DNA from: Arctopsyche grandis
Taxonomy: Eukaryota; Arthropoda; Insecta; Trichoptera; Hydropsychidae
Length of the DNA: 64,000 nucleotides
Assembly: GCF_051622035.1 (NCBI RefSeq)
Contig: NC_135365.1
Location: 2,594,501-2,658,500 of the forward strand
Reading direction: 5' to 3'
Shown: piece by piece, positions 53,031 through 63,799 of the stretch
Layout of the letters: every line of letters begins with the position of its first letter
How positions within the stretch are numbered: the first letter of the stretch is position 1
Made by a program: the position numbers and the translations under genes
Notes under the pieces: generated by a model
What the model saw: the letters and a program-made list of their open reading frames with translations, nothing else
What the model was told of the DNA's origin: nothing
The model's database searches: none

Positions 53031-54280
53031 CTTTTAACAAAAAAGACGTGAGCATTCAAAGGGTTAAGGAAGTTTTTCATGAATCGTCACTAATAAAATA
53101 AAATAAATCAATCCAGTCATCATCAGTCATTGTGTACAATTATATGATGTTAAAATAATTTGAAAATCTTCAGTTCCTTTTGTTTTTAATTTCATTTGTT
53201 TTTGTTATATTTTGTTTGGATGAAATAAAAATTGATACATTTGAAATTCTAGCTAAATCCATTCATTCATTCAAATTTACAATGGAATGTCAACCAGTTT
53301 GAAAACATTATATGCATACATTCATTACTAATCACTGTTCTTTTTCCTTATTTCTTTATTTTTTCTTTCAATTTTCGAGAAATGACTTGACATGCAGAAG
53401 TGTACATTGGTGAAATAACACACTCGTCAGAACAAACATACGAGAGTCCAATGTATAGAATCCAATGTATTTAAATACAAACATAATTTGCGTTCATAGA
53501 ACATCACCAAAACAATGTCAAAATGAAATGAGAATAAATTACTATTAGAACTTTTTTAAAACATTCTCCACATTTAGGTGTTTATATAATATATTAAGGC
53601 AATCATTATTTTCTCGGTAATTTGCAAGTAAGCGTGTCAATTAAGGTTAAAGATAGCTCAATAATAATGAACTGTGACCCCCCCGGGGTATAAGTAGGTT
53701 TATCGGTGATTGTGGCATATGGAAATAAAGTAAAATACACATCAATGCAGATATCGAATGAACCCCATCGATTAATACTTATATAAACCACGACTAACGG
53801 ACGTGCAAAGTGAATGTTTATATCATGACATTCTTGCTACGTTTCAAATTATTAATAGTTTAATACGATGTATGTCAAATTAATCTAATTAGTAAAAAAT
53901 AAATAAAACCACACACTATAAACAACATGACTAGTTTATTCATATGAAATATGTTGTTATGGATAACTTTCAATAATACCGAGCATATCAATACATAAAA
54001 AACATATAAAAATCTTAATTATTTTATGTACAACATTATAACATTTATAAACTGCCATATTTATTATAATACAATGTCACAAGCTTTTATATTTGTATAA
54101 AATTTATTATTTCTTTCAATCAAAAACTGTAATCCCCTTGACTTTTTTGAAATGAAAGGAGATCCATCGGCAACAATCTGCAAACTAAGCTGGAAACGAT
54201 AAGGGCATAAGATTTTAACTAAAGATTTATATGATTAAATAGTGCCCAAATCATAACTTTGATATTCATTTTTGAAACTT
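53031..54280. other. AT-rich intergenic stretch without recognised gene
   Basis: Short frames only, including 53606-53791 (minus). Nothing in it repeats elsewhere in the window that I could see. Confidence 0.4.
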
Positions 54281-54284
54281 TTAA

Positions 54285-54850
54285 CCCTTTGAGTGCTGAC
54301 GTCTTTTCTATTGAAAGACCGCCACGCTGAAAATTTCCAACTAGAATTATTTAGGAATCCAATAGAAAGCAGGTATAAAAATTGTAGCTAATCCAAACAA
54401 ACCCTAGATAACTACTGCCGAGGATTTCGAGTTTTGTAAAGGAGTGTTTAGACTCTCTAATATATCTTGCAACAATATAAAATAAGCAAAAGAAGTCTAT
54501 TAATAAATGTATTTTTCCAAAACTAGTTCCATCTTCTTCATTGTTGTTAAAATTTAATGCTAACAATCTAAATGCTAAGCCACAATCTAAAATACTCAGC
54601 AGTTAGAGATTTCCATCAGGTAATTCTGCTATGGTTATAAATTCAGATATTCCGGTGTAAACCAGTCTTTATAAACATTGACACGGATTAAACGACTCAT
54701 GTTCAATGCATTTTTTTTTCAATGCTACCTGGAAAGGCTTAGCGGGTAGTATTCTTGTTTACATGCTCAAAATACAACGCCTATCGGCGTTTTTCACGCC
54801 CGTGGACTTGTTGGCAAAACGCCGATCGGCGTTGGTCAGCATTCAAAGGG
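54285..54850 (+). mobile_element. Intact piggyBac-like nonautonomous element (CCCTTTGAG)
   Basis: CCCTTTGAGTGCTGACGTC at the left, GGTCAGCATTCAAAGGG at the right, TTAA on both sides (54281-54284, 54851-54854). 566 bp. Inside the right end is an inverted AACGCCTATCGGCGTT / AACGCCGATCGGCGTT pair. Best copy of this family; no transposase. Confidence 0.85.
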
Positions 54851-54961
54851 TTAAAAACTGAAAAAATTATAAAAATTTCCTTTTCAATTAATCAATGTAA
54901 GATAAAAAAATATTTTTAAGTAAAAATATTTTTTCTATAATGATTAATATATAAATATATA

Positions 54962-55190
54962 TAAGGAAAAGACACACAGTGTGATAAGCGGCACGTGTTT
55001 TGTTTTAGATAGTTTTGCACATGCAAAAAAAACGCTAGCCTTACTCCGGTACGTCAAATCTGTACCACCGCCTCCCTTCACAAACCTCACCACCTAGAGT
55101 GTCATCAGTGATAGTTTATCCTTGTATTAACAGTGATCGATAACATTGATTTCCATATTTGAAGAAATATAGTATTACCTTGTCGAAATA
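54962..55190 (+). repeat. Partial copy of the GGGCGAAAACACACTGAG element
   Basis: Resembles both ends of 55756-57371 (GGCACGTGTTTTGTTTTAGA, GAGTGTCATCAGTGATAGTT, TCCATATTTGAAGAAAT) without the SINE interior. Confidence 0.5.
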
Positions 55191-55580
55191 ATTAGATCGT
55201 ACGAATTAATAATGACACGAAGATGCGCCTCTCATCACTGGAGTCCACGTACGCGTCCTGTGCCGCACTTTTGAGTATATTTTTACCATTACAGTTTACC
55301 TATAAAATCGTGCGACAAGTAAAAATCAATATAAACAAGAAATTGCCAGTTTTAGAGTTGAGATAAAGTAATTTTTTTTGTAATCATTCTAATTTACAAA
55401 AATAAAACAATTAGATTATACAACTTTTACGATGACACAAATACTTATTGCGATATAAAAGCAAAAACATATTTTTGTCAGTTCGGATCATTATATGTAA
55501 TGTACACTTTAGTACAGTTTATTTTATATCTAATAATAACCAACACCTACATGTATACAAAACTTATAAACAAAACACAT

Positions 55581-58500
55581 TTAAATCGATTCTCCAAGAT
55601 TGATGACGACTTTTCCTCTCAGATGACCATCTTGAACTCGCTTATACGCAGACGGCGTATCTTTAAACTCAAAGACATTTTCAACAATGGGAACCATCTA
55701 GAATCAAATTCAAATCGTTAAGCAAATCCAAAACGAATATTAAAAATCTCCTTAAGGGCGAAAACACACTGAGTGGTACGTGTTTCTTTAGATACTTTTT
55801 AACATGCGGAAAAAACGCAGCACCTTAGCCCATATACAAAGTACACACCTAAAAATCACCCCCTAGAGTGTTTTTGGTGATAATTTATCCTTGTATTTAT
55901 CCTTTGCCTGACAGTGATCGATACCTAGTGGTTAGCATATAATGCTTTGAACAGAGTGGTCACGGCTTCAAATCCCACTGGTTTCTGCTGGCCGGACCTT
56001 GGATTTGTGTCTCCAGGTCGACCGTTTCCTATCAGAGTTTACCAATTTATGTGATTTTCATTGAAACGGTTCCAAAAATCGGCAACCTTACCCATTTTCT
56101 CGCAATACTCGAGTTTTCAGCAATCTCGAATTTCACTGATTCGTATAAAAATGCTGCAAATTTAAAAATATGACCATAGATGTCACTGTGGGTGTTAATA
56201 GATATTTATTTACTTTGTATAATACTTGTATCAAATGTATAGGTACAATTTTTCAAACCACACAATCGAAAGTATTATGTGCTAACCACGGATCTACTTA
56301 GCAGAATAAACTAGTGGTTGGCATATAATGCTTTGAACAAAATGGTCACGGGTTCAAATCCCACTGGTTTCTGTTGGCCAGACCTTCAATTTGTGACTAT
56401 AGATCGATCGTTTCCTGTCAAAGTCTGCTAATTTATCTGTTATTTATCAGACAACAGTTCTAAAAAATTGGTAACCTTGCCTATTTTCTTGCAAAATCTC
56501 AAATTTTCAGCATTTTCGAATTTCGCTGAATTGTATAAAATGCTGCAAATTCACAAATTTGGCCATAAATGTCTCTGTGGATATTAATTGATATGTATCT
56601 ATGATGTACTTTTTATAATACTAATAATATAATACTTATAATATAGCCAGCAGCATAGCTCGGTCGTTAAGCTTCTGCTTAGCGTCGAGAGGCGCCGGGT
56701 TCGATCCCATGAGCTGACCTCGATTGAAAAGAATTTTTCTGAGTATATCTGTAGTGCTGCTGATATTTGTGCCTCCAGGTCGATCGTTCCCTATCAGAGT
56801 TTGCCAATTTTCTCTGATTTCATTGTTGAAACGGTACCCGAATAAAAATTGGCTAAAACCCTTCCTATCTACTATGTCACCACTATTTGATTATGATTAA
56901 TGTACAATAAATTTGCTGCTGGTCAGTACAATAAATTTGCATGCTGGTCCTATCAGAGTTTGCCAATTTTTTCTGAATTTCACTGATTCGTATAAAAATG
57001 CTGCAAATTTAAAAATATGACCATAGATGTCTCTGTGGGTGTTAATTGATATTTATTTACTTTGTATAATACTTGTATCAAATGTATAGGTACAATGTTT
57101 CTGGCTAGGAAGGCGCATTGATGTTACCTGTTTCCTGGTATATATTAAAAATAAATACTCAAAATACTAAATAAATAACGATGAATCCCATATTTGAAGA
57201 AATGTAGGAGAAACTCGTCGGTTGCATATGGATATGCATACACGTGCTACCTCCCAAATATATGCATTCTGCACGTGCAACTACACCCGAATTCTGTTTA
57301 CGGTCACAGCGAGAAGCTGAAGCAAAAAAAGAAGGACGTGACGTCCCATACCACTCAGTGTGTTTTCGCCCTAAAAAACCAACATACCGATTTTGAGCTC
57401 ACTAAATCGTACACATGCTTAATGCCTTCAGAGGACGGAGTGAAGTACGCCCAAGTGATTAAACCTCCATTTTTCATTGACATAATATTAGGACAGATCA
57501 GATCGGACACGGTCGTAACGAATCCTCTGACGAGTCCCAAATTGTCCATATTCTTCAACACTGGAGTCGTGAATGTGACGTAGTTTCTGAACTGAAGCTT
57601 ATTCTTCATGGCATAGTCCGAACCGAGGCCGGCACAATCCACTATAACATCAAATCTGAAACATTTCACAGTTTGATGAGATTCAATTCAGATTTCGAGA
57701 AGTATTTTTAAGCAGACGCATTTCGAGCACCTTCCCAAGTCTGCTAGTTTTTGATGGAATTCAGGTGAGCTGTAATCCAACACGCATTCAGGCCCAAAAG
57801 ATTCGACCAAAGGTATGGCATCGGTTGAGCAGGTGCATCCAACCTATATCATATACGAAATATGTAATATAGTAGATAAATAAGTGTAAAAATGCTAGAC
57901 TTTCATTATATTGTGTACTTTGGCTCCTCCTGCGATTAACATTTGAACGGCTGCATTTCCCACTCCTCCGGAAGCTCCTAAAACGAGCGCTTTTAAACCG
58001 GTCATTCCATGTAATTTTAAGTTTGCACTGAACATAAGACCAGACCATGCAGTGAGAGCCGTATATAACATAGAAGCGGCTTCTTGTGTATTGATGTTAT
58101 TTGGTATTTCACTTATCTGAAACAAGTTCATATAAAATTGAAGTGTATGTCGTTCCAGGTTTTGTCTATCATACATACATCAATGTAATTCTTAAGTTGC
58201 TAAGGCATTTTTAAAAGCGTACGAATATAGTACAGCTTCTACACAAGGGCAAAGACACAATTCGATTCGCTCCATATTAATGATATCGAGCCCCAGAAGC
58301 ATGATCTCATCACTCGACTGTACATCGAGAAATTGAGTACAACTTCACAAAGAACAACCTTGTAGGAATCTTCCAGAACATGATCTCACTAGTCAAGCTA
58401 CACATTACACAACCAACCAGGATATAAACTATCGCACCAGCCCCAGACGTCAGCGAGCCTCTGGAGTTCAGCCAGCCCACTCCTCCGAAGTCGAGCAACT

Positions 58501-59888
58501 ACCTCCTTCGCCGTACATACAATGATAGTTGCTGTCTCAAGGTTTGTCTTTTCTAGAGTATCTATCCTAGACTCTAGTTTATGTATCTTCTGTGTAAAAT
58601 CATTTATTAAGGAATGGGCCATCTCCAAAGAGTTCTTCAAATCAGAAACATCAGATTTCAGGGATTTGATGTCATCTGACATTGATCTGAGAGGGGCTAA
58701 GTCCATCTAAATATCGAATATAAATTAAGAAAACCGAGTTTCCATAGGCCGGGAACGGTGTCATCATAAACTAACTGCCTATAAAAGTCACAAAATAATG
58801 TAACAAGCTGCAGATATCTGTTTATGTATATATAGCCAGCAGCATAGCTCGGTCGTTAAGCTTCTGCTTAGCGTCGAGAAGGCGCTGGGTTTGATCCCAG
58901 GGCCGGGTCTCGAATGAAAAAATGAATTTTTCTGGATTTGTGACTTCAGATTGATCGTTTCCTATCAGAGTTTGCCAATTTTCTCTGATTTCATTGTTGA
59001 AACGGTTCCCGGAAAAAATTGGCTAAAATCCCTCCTATACGATATGTCACCTATAATGTGTTATTAATTAATGTGCAATAAATAAGTTTGTGTACAAATT
59101 GATAATGTCTCATTGATTTGCGAGTTTTTCAGTGTCTCGTAATTCAGTGATTTATATAAAAAATGCTGCATTGTAATTGTAATTTATAATTGGCCAGGAA
59201 GGCGCATTGGGGTTTACCTGTAAGGCCTTCCTGGTATATATGTAAAAAATAAATAAATATAATATAATTAGTATATATACTCGGGTGATGTTAAGCTGTT
59301 CTAAAAGTAGCGTTTAAATGTATTATTATATACCATATTTGCATCTACTACGACATATTCGGCGTGGCTTCCTTGTTGATGCACTGGAACTACACCCCAA
59401 ACTCGACTCCCGACAGGAAGTTTATTATATTCTCCCAATCCTTTCGAGACGATTTTACCACAGAAGTCCCGTCCCAAAGTGAGCGGAAATTCAACATTAT
59501 CAATGTGACGCATCAAGTTCAAAGCGGTTGCACCATATCCACCTAAAGCAAATCACAATGTTAATTATATCGTTGATGTTTTAAAATGTAATCAATGCGG
59601 TTGTGATGTACTCTCACCGATCATTGCAACGTCTATTGGATTTACTGAAGCTGCCTCGACCTTTATGAGGACTTGGTTGGGGTGTGCGATGTGAGGGATT
59701 CTGGTTTGTGGCGAAAGTTGGAGTTCGCTGAGGTCTCCGTATGAGTGGATTTGCCACGCTGACATTTTGTCTCGAGCATTCGCCAAGGGCAGAGCGGCTG
59801 CTGATGATGATTGTCGAGGGGTGGAGCAGCCCACTTGTCGGGCCGCCGCCCTCAGGGTCGTCGCCCATCTCGAAGCCCCCATAACCAT
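55581..59888 (-). CDS. RTN4IP1: RTN4IP1-like mitochondrial oxidoreductase, six exons
   Basis: Exons on minus: 59618-59888, 59334-59542, 57919-58116, 57731-57843, 57388-57655, 55581-55697; all borders GT/AG and all phases compatible; 391 residues (human protein about 396). Residues 1-40 are Arg/Ala/Ser-rich without acidic residues, fitting a mitochondrial presequence. The GroES-like part includes EAASVNPIDVAMIGGYGATA, EFPLTLGRDFCG and QGSHAEYVVVD. The Rossmann part has LVLGASGGVGNAAVQ for NAD(P)H, then RFDVIVDCAGLG, VTFTTPVLKNMDNLG and the C-terminal HLRGKVVINLG. The family (medium-chain reductases; NADPH oxidoreductase linked to coenzyme Q synthesis and complex I assembly) is established for vertebrate RTN4IP1. 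Function here is by homology. The start has a good AACAATGG context. AATAAA (minus) at 55518-55523 lies about 60 bases past the stop. Introns 2 and 5 hold SINEs and DNA elements. Confidence 0.93.
55922..56262 (+). repeat. SINE, type 2 head
   Basis: TAGTGGTTAGCATATAATGC then B box GGCTTCAAATCCC, GTCTCCAGGTCGACCGTTTC, GAGTTTACCAATTTATGTGA and TTGAAACGGTTCC. The hairpin tail is cut off by the next SINE. Confidence 0.7.
56290..56640 (+). repeat. SINE, type 2 head, second tandem copy
   Basis: Begins GGATCTACTTAGCAGAATAA and TAGTGGTTGGCATATAATGC, with B box GGGTTCAAATCCC. The body is as in the previous copy. Tail ends in AATAATATAATACTTATAAT. Confidence 0.7.
56641..57140 (+). repeat. SINE, type 1 head, plus a further body/tail fragment
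   Basis: AGCCAGCAGCATAGCTCGGT with A box TAGCTCGGTCGTTAAGC and B box GGGTTCGATCCCATG, the closest to a functional tRNA-like promoter here. The body is followed at about 56940 by another partial body and a damaged hairpin (57104-57136). Confidence 0.72.
58290..58706 (-). pseudogene. LINE ORF1-like coiled-coil fragment in RTN4IP1 intron 2
   Basis: The minus frame from 58706 starts with heptad-patterned MSDDIKSLKSDVSDLKNSLE ... INDFTQKIHKLESRIDTLEK, a coiled coil as in non-LTR ORF1/gag-like proteins. Then an abrupt change to GC-rich LRRSGLAELQRLADVWGWC, which looks like another repeat. No RNA-binding knuckle is seen. Not part of RTN4IP1, as it lies between exons 2 and 3. Confidence 0.45.
58836..59255 (+). 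repeat. Full-length tRNA-derived SINE, type 1
   Basis: Head AGCCAGCAGCATAGCTCGGT ... GGGTTTGATCCCAGG, body GAGTTTGCCAATTTTCTCTG and TTGAAACGGTTCCC, tail hairpin CCAGGAAGGC (59194-59203) / GCCTTCCTGG (59225-59234) with a GCATTGGGGTTTACCTGT loop, ending in AAAAAATAAATAAATA. About 420 bp; the best reference copy. It lies in RTN4IP1 intron 2, antisense to the gene. Confidence 0.8.
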
Positions 59889-60048
59889 TGTTAATCTGTT
59901 CGAATAGTATGCACTTACAAGTCAACAGCTGATCTATTACCGGTATGCCGGATATCTGTCAAAATGACATTTACAAAATGCTGCCATATTAAAAATAATG
60001 GAATACTTTTTATATGGTATTGTTTTACTTTTCAGTGTTCACTTTTCA

Positions 60049-60868
60049 AGGTCTGTTCATACCTAGTCAGCACGTACCGACTTCAGCAGGTATCCGGCCG
60101 TACGAAAAGTATTATTTGGTACATTTTGTATGGGTATATTCATACCAACCGTCACGTTTACGCCAAGGCGGGCTTACAGCAGTACCCGACATTTCCTGTT
60201 CATACATTACAGCAACATCCGTCAACGTATCGTATCCGTTTTTTTGGCCATCGTGGAAATATACACGCGAATTACGTGCCATGAGTCTGCCGCTTTGCTG
60301 TTTTGGACCAATTATCGATAGTGACAGTTGACAGCTGTTAAATCTTTCGATATGGTTTTGGCAAAAATATTTTAAAAAAATTTAATTTTTTTACGGAAAT
60401 ATTTAAAAAAAATTTGTCCATCATCCACAAGCTCCTTATACAGTGTCCAAAACTCTCCTTCGGTTTTTCTATTTTTTAACATGGGATGCACATCAAAACG
60501 CCTCCGTGCTTTTTTATTGCCTTCTTGAGCTTCTTCTTTCAACAACAACGCGATTATACATAATTTTTCGTTCGATAAACGCCGAAACATTTTTGCTGAC
60601 TTGTATTCTGACGCGTAGCTACGAATGTACGTGTATGCATTCATATTGTAAATACTCTACAATACGACGTAAGCAATATTGCGCCGTTTCGTCATGGCCT
60701 GTAATGTATAAGTAAGCCGATTTTGCCTTGCACTCGGCCAAAGTGCTGTGAACGTGACGTGACCGCGACGTGTAGGTAGATATGAATAGAAATGTAATAA
60801 AATGACATATTTGAAACGGAGTCGTGCAGTGCTGAAGCCGTGCAGTGCTGTTAAGTATGAACAGACCT
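60049..60868 (-). mobile_element. PIF/Harbinger-like element with TCA duplication
   Basis: Ends AGGTCTGTTCATAC and GTATGAACAGACCT are perfect 14-bp inverses with TCA on both sides (60046-60048, 60869-60871). 820 bp, containing a transposase N-terminal exon. About 160 bp upstream of the RTN4IP1 start codon. Confidence 0.85.
60372..60644 (-). pseudogene. Harbinger transposase N-terminal fragment
   Basis: The minus frame encodes RRLSNEKLCIIALLLKEEAQ then KKARRRFDVHPMLKNRKTEG and EFWTLYKELVDDGQIFFKYF. The pattern 'V/HxMLxxRxxxGEFxTLYxELxDDxxxFFxYFR' is the start of HARBI1/ALP1-like transposases. The DDE nuclease domain, normally ~250 residues downstream, is entirely missing within the element, so this is an internally deleted derivative. 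It could express a short protein but not a nuclease. Confidence 0.75.
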
Positions 60869-60889
60869 TCAATGGGGATTTTTTTAAAG

Positions 60890-61183
60890 TCAACTATTCT
60901 TTTAGAAAATGAATCACTACAAAGCGAGGTGAATTAAATTGAATTTTAATGGTTTGATGATTATTAGGCACAAAGCGATCTCGCAAATGCAATTAAATCT
61001 CGATCACAGAACATCCGGCACCCGAAAATTCCATCCATCTAGAGGCCCCCACCCGAACTATCATACTAACGAGAACTCGAGTGTCAGATATTCCGTAATT
61101 GCGATTTCAGAGGCAACGATTGTCGTGTGCGCAATCGCAATGTGCGAAATAGTCCGTTCACCTTAAAATTCATGTGGCTAACG
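60890..61183. other. Short unassigned segment
   Basis: Contains CGATTGTCGTGTGCGCAATC and other CpG-containing words; the frame at 60939-61166 has no motif. Confidence 0.35.
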
Positions 61184-62062
61184 CAGTGCTACTCAAACTA
61201 TGGTCCGCGGCTCAGTACTGGTTCGTGTACCGGGGGCAGCCGGTCCGTGCACAAAGAAGTAAATAAAAAAATTAAAACAATAGCTTATTATAACGTATAT
61301 ATTAATTAATTTGGAAGGATTGTAAATAGGTTTTTGAGCTATTTTTCCTATTATGCTGTAGATTAACATTACAATAATATAATACTATGATTACTAACCA
61401 AATTAAATTAAATTGTAAAATAGAAAATGATCAGTAGATCAGTAGCTATTAAAATAGATATAAGATGTATTGTGAACATAATTTCGTAATAATAAAAGGC
61501 ATTTAAAAAATCAAAAATAATAATAATAATTTGGAAGATAAACTAATTGATCTGACTACAAATGAAGAATTAAAAAAGTGTTTCTAAACCACAACTTCAC
61601 TTGTGTCCTTTTGGATCAAATTGAAAGCAGAATTCTTCGCAGATATTAAAAATATGCACTGAAACTCTTTTACCTTTACGAGACTGGTTTCTCAACAATT
61701 AGTTTAATAAAGACAAAATATCGTAATAGTGTAAATTTTCATGATCAATTACGTGTGGAATTAATTGTCTTCGATAAAACCATGACTGGATAAGTTATCT
61801 AATAACAATCAAGCTCATTTCTCATTAGTTTTTTTTTTCATTTTCATTTTTCATCTTTGTCTGAGTACATATGTATATGATATATAGATATTGTATTTCT
61901 TCGAATTCAACAAAATAAATTTTACTACTTTTATTTGTTATATGAACAAATTTTCACTCATATTCATATATAACTTTTTTATTTAAAAATATGATGCTGG
62001 TCCGTGAGAATTACTGAAAAATATATGCTGCTCCGCTAACTGAAAAAGTTTGAGTAGCACTG
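61184..62062 (+). mobile_element. hAT element with exact GGCTAACG duplication
   Basis: Ends CAGTGCTACTCAAACT and AGTTTGAGTAGCACTG are perfect inverses, flanked by GGCTAACG (61176-61183, 62063-62070). 879 bp. GTCCGCGG / CCGTG-rich motifs lie inside both ends. A decayed ZBED-type C-terminus is visible at about 61660-61790 (LYLYETGFST-like, then DQLRVELIVFDKTMTG) with a frame break. Confidence 0.9.
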
Positions 62063-62070
62063 GGCTAACG

Positions 62071-62901
62071 TCTGTTTTGTCTTTAATTTTGGATTTGCAA
62101 CCGGGCACCAACTACCCTTAGAGCAGCCCTGAGTTAGCAACTCTATATATGTACATAGATTTTATTGGGTATTTGTCTTAAATTACTAAATAAAATAAAA
62201 CTTTAGTTTCAATAATTTGTTTATTTATTTTATACCAATACAAATATTTTTCTTAGTAAAAAAACACAAATAATTAAATAGATCTGTATCGAGTTAATAA
62301 TTAAACATTTACAGTTGTTACGAAAACTGTGGTTAGATCTAAAATACCCTTAGTAACTTTCAACTATAAATCTTAGCCCCACTTTTTTCGGAATTGAACT
62401 GATAATAAATTAATATAATAAATTTATTTATCATTCAAAAGTTTTCAATCTGCTTAAATTATAATAAAATACATCAGATATTGTTTCAAATAAATGATAA
62501 TTTCATATGTATGTGTGTAGTTATTTCAATACCTACATATGTAGTTTAATAAGTTAAATAAAAATTAAAACACTTAAAACTGCCGCAATTTAAATACAAA
62601 AAACACGCAATACCTTCAAATTAAACATAAATTAATATTACGTAAATAATGTTAGTATTAAAATTAAGACTGAGATCAGTACAGTTGTAACTACACTTTG
62701 TAAAATAAAGTATCGCATAACTAAATTCGTCAATAAAACGCATACATAATAAATTAATCATTTCACTCCACTATTAAATAAGATTTCCATTTCGAAATCG
62801 AAGCAGTGCAAGATTAATTTTTAATTTCATGCGAGTAAATAAATATACATATACCAATGAAGCAATTATCGAGAATGGGAGACGGAATGATATTTTGATG
62901 T
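62071..62901. other. AT-rich region, probable 3' UTR and flank of the peptide gene
   Basis: No coding frames of note. Several minus-strand AATAAA signals (for example 62161-62166 and 62423-62428) lie downstream of the stop codon at 62902. Confidence 0.4.
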
Positions 62902-63799
62902 TCAATCACACTCTAAATTCTCACATTCTCTCATATGATGGCAACAGTAGACAAAGTAGATGTCCTCATCTGGCGAGAGATTCCTTTTCTTGTGTTTGTT
63001 ATGTCTTCGCTTGGCAACCAAAGTAGAATTTGGCGGAAGCATATTTTTTGGTATACGTGGCAAACTGTGATGATGCAGCCGGAATCGATGATGAGACGGA
63101 TATCTTAGCATATTTCCTGCAAAGGTAATCAACTTTATGAACATGGGTATACAAGTGCATTTATATATGTACTCTAGAAAGGTTATCACGCTGTTAAAAA
63201 ACTTCAAATAACACATTACAAAAGAAAATGGGTTTGGTGTAAACGATCGACAAGCGCCCGACAGACTGAAGCACAGATTAACTGGATGGCTGCTTTAAAC
63301 GCAATTCTCGACTTCACGAATGATAGATTGCACATCAGATGACGAGTAACCTTTCGATGTGCACAGATGCAATTATTAAAATTGAGTTGGATCTTTCTGG
63401 CGAGTTTAATAAGGCAAAATTCGGAACTAAAGTATCAGAAGCACATAGCGTATACAGGGTAGGTATGTCGGGACTTCGGGTAGATTTCGCTTAGTGTAAG
63501 TGCGAGCAGTGCGCACGCATAAGGTACACGTGTCGTTAATCTGTGGTTCAGTCTGTCTGGCGCTTGTCGATCGTTTGCACTGCATCGAAAGAAAATATAT
63601 CGATTTGCTATAATAGTTGATTTATTTCATTACCATTTGTACTATTCGTTGATATACTCGTAGAATGGATATGTCTTTTCTCTCGGTTATATTCACAAGT
63701 ATCCTTGACGAGCTGTCGAAAATATTCCAGGTTGCAATTCTTGTAGTCTGGATGTTGTGAGAATATTGAAGCTGCCAAAGCGGAGAACATCATAATGCT
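62902..63799 (-). CDS. Secreted cysteine-rich peptide precursor, insulin-superfamily-like layout
   Basis: Two minus-strand exons: 63634-63799 (AG acceptor before AGCATTATG, donor ATG|GTAATG) and 62902-63116 (acceptor TTTGCAG), joined in phase 1. An upstream exon may lie beyond the window edge. The first exon reads MMFSALAASIFS (end of a signal peptide), then NCNLEYFRQLVKDTC with EYNREKR. The second has a basic linker, a KRRHNKHKKR dibasic region and the C-terminal YFVYCCHHMRECENLEC before the stop. A 12-residue Cys-Cys spacing before a basic site, a phase-1 intron in the linker, and a CC pair after a KKR site recall B-, C- and A-peptides of insulin/relaxin-like hormones. However, the A-like spacing (CC-x5-C-x4-C) is not the canonical CC-x3-C-x8-C. 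A strong GTGAGA inside MREC could be a further splice donor. Gene probable; family uncertain. Confidence 0.5.
63238..63585. mobile_element. Inverted-repeat element in the intron of the peptide gene
   Basis: Left GGTGTAAACGATCGACAAGC and right GCTTGTCGATCGTTTGCAC + TGCATCG are inverse, continuing through GACAGACTGAA(G/C)CACAGATTAAC. The interior is shared with 46914-47280 and with the arms of 24752-25122. Confidence 0.75.

Larger units (their letters stand above)
55756..57371. mobile_element. Harbinger-like element in RTN4IP1 intron 5, TAA duplication
   Basis: GGGCGAAAACACACTGAGTG at the left and CACTCAGTGTGTTTTCGCCC at the right (20-bp inverse), flanked by TAA (55753-55755, 57372-57374). 1616 bp, of which about 1.2 kb is a cluster of SINEs. 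No transposase. Its right end is 16 bp from the exon 5 donor. Confidence 0.82.

Noticed and set aside
56642-56715. tRNA gene
   Set aside because: A and B boxes are present but the acceptor stem does not close and the sequence continues into a SINE body; it is a SINE head.
57194-57669. 129-codon plus frame
   Set aside because: It is largely antisense to RTN4IP1 exon 5 and the adjoining transposon end.
58398-58706. Extra coding exon of RTN4IP1
   Set aside because: Exons 2 and 3 already join in frame and match the family without a gap; the coiled-coil frame is typical of a LINE ORF1.
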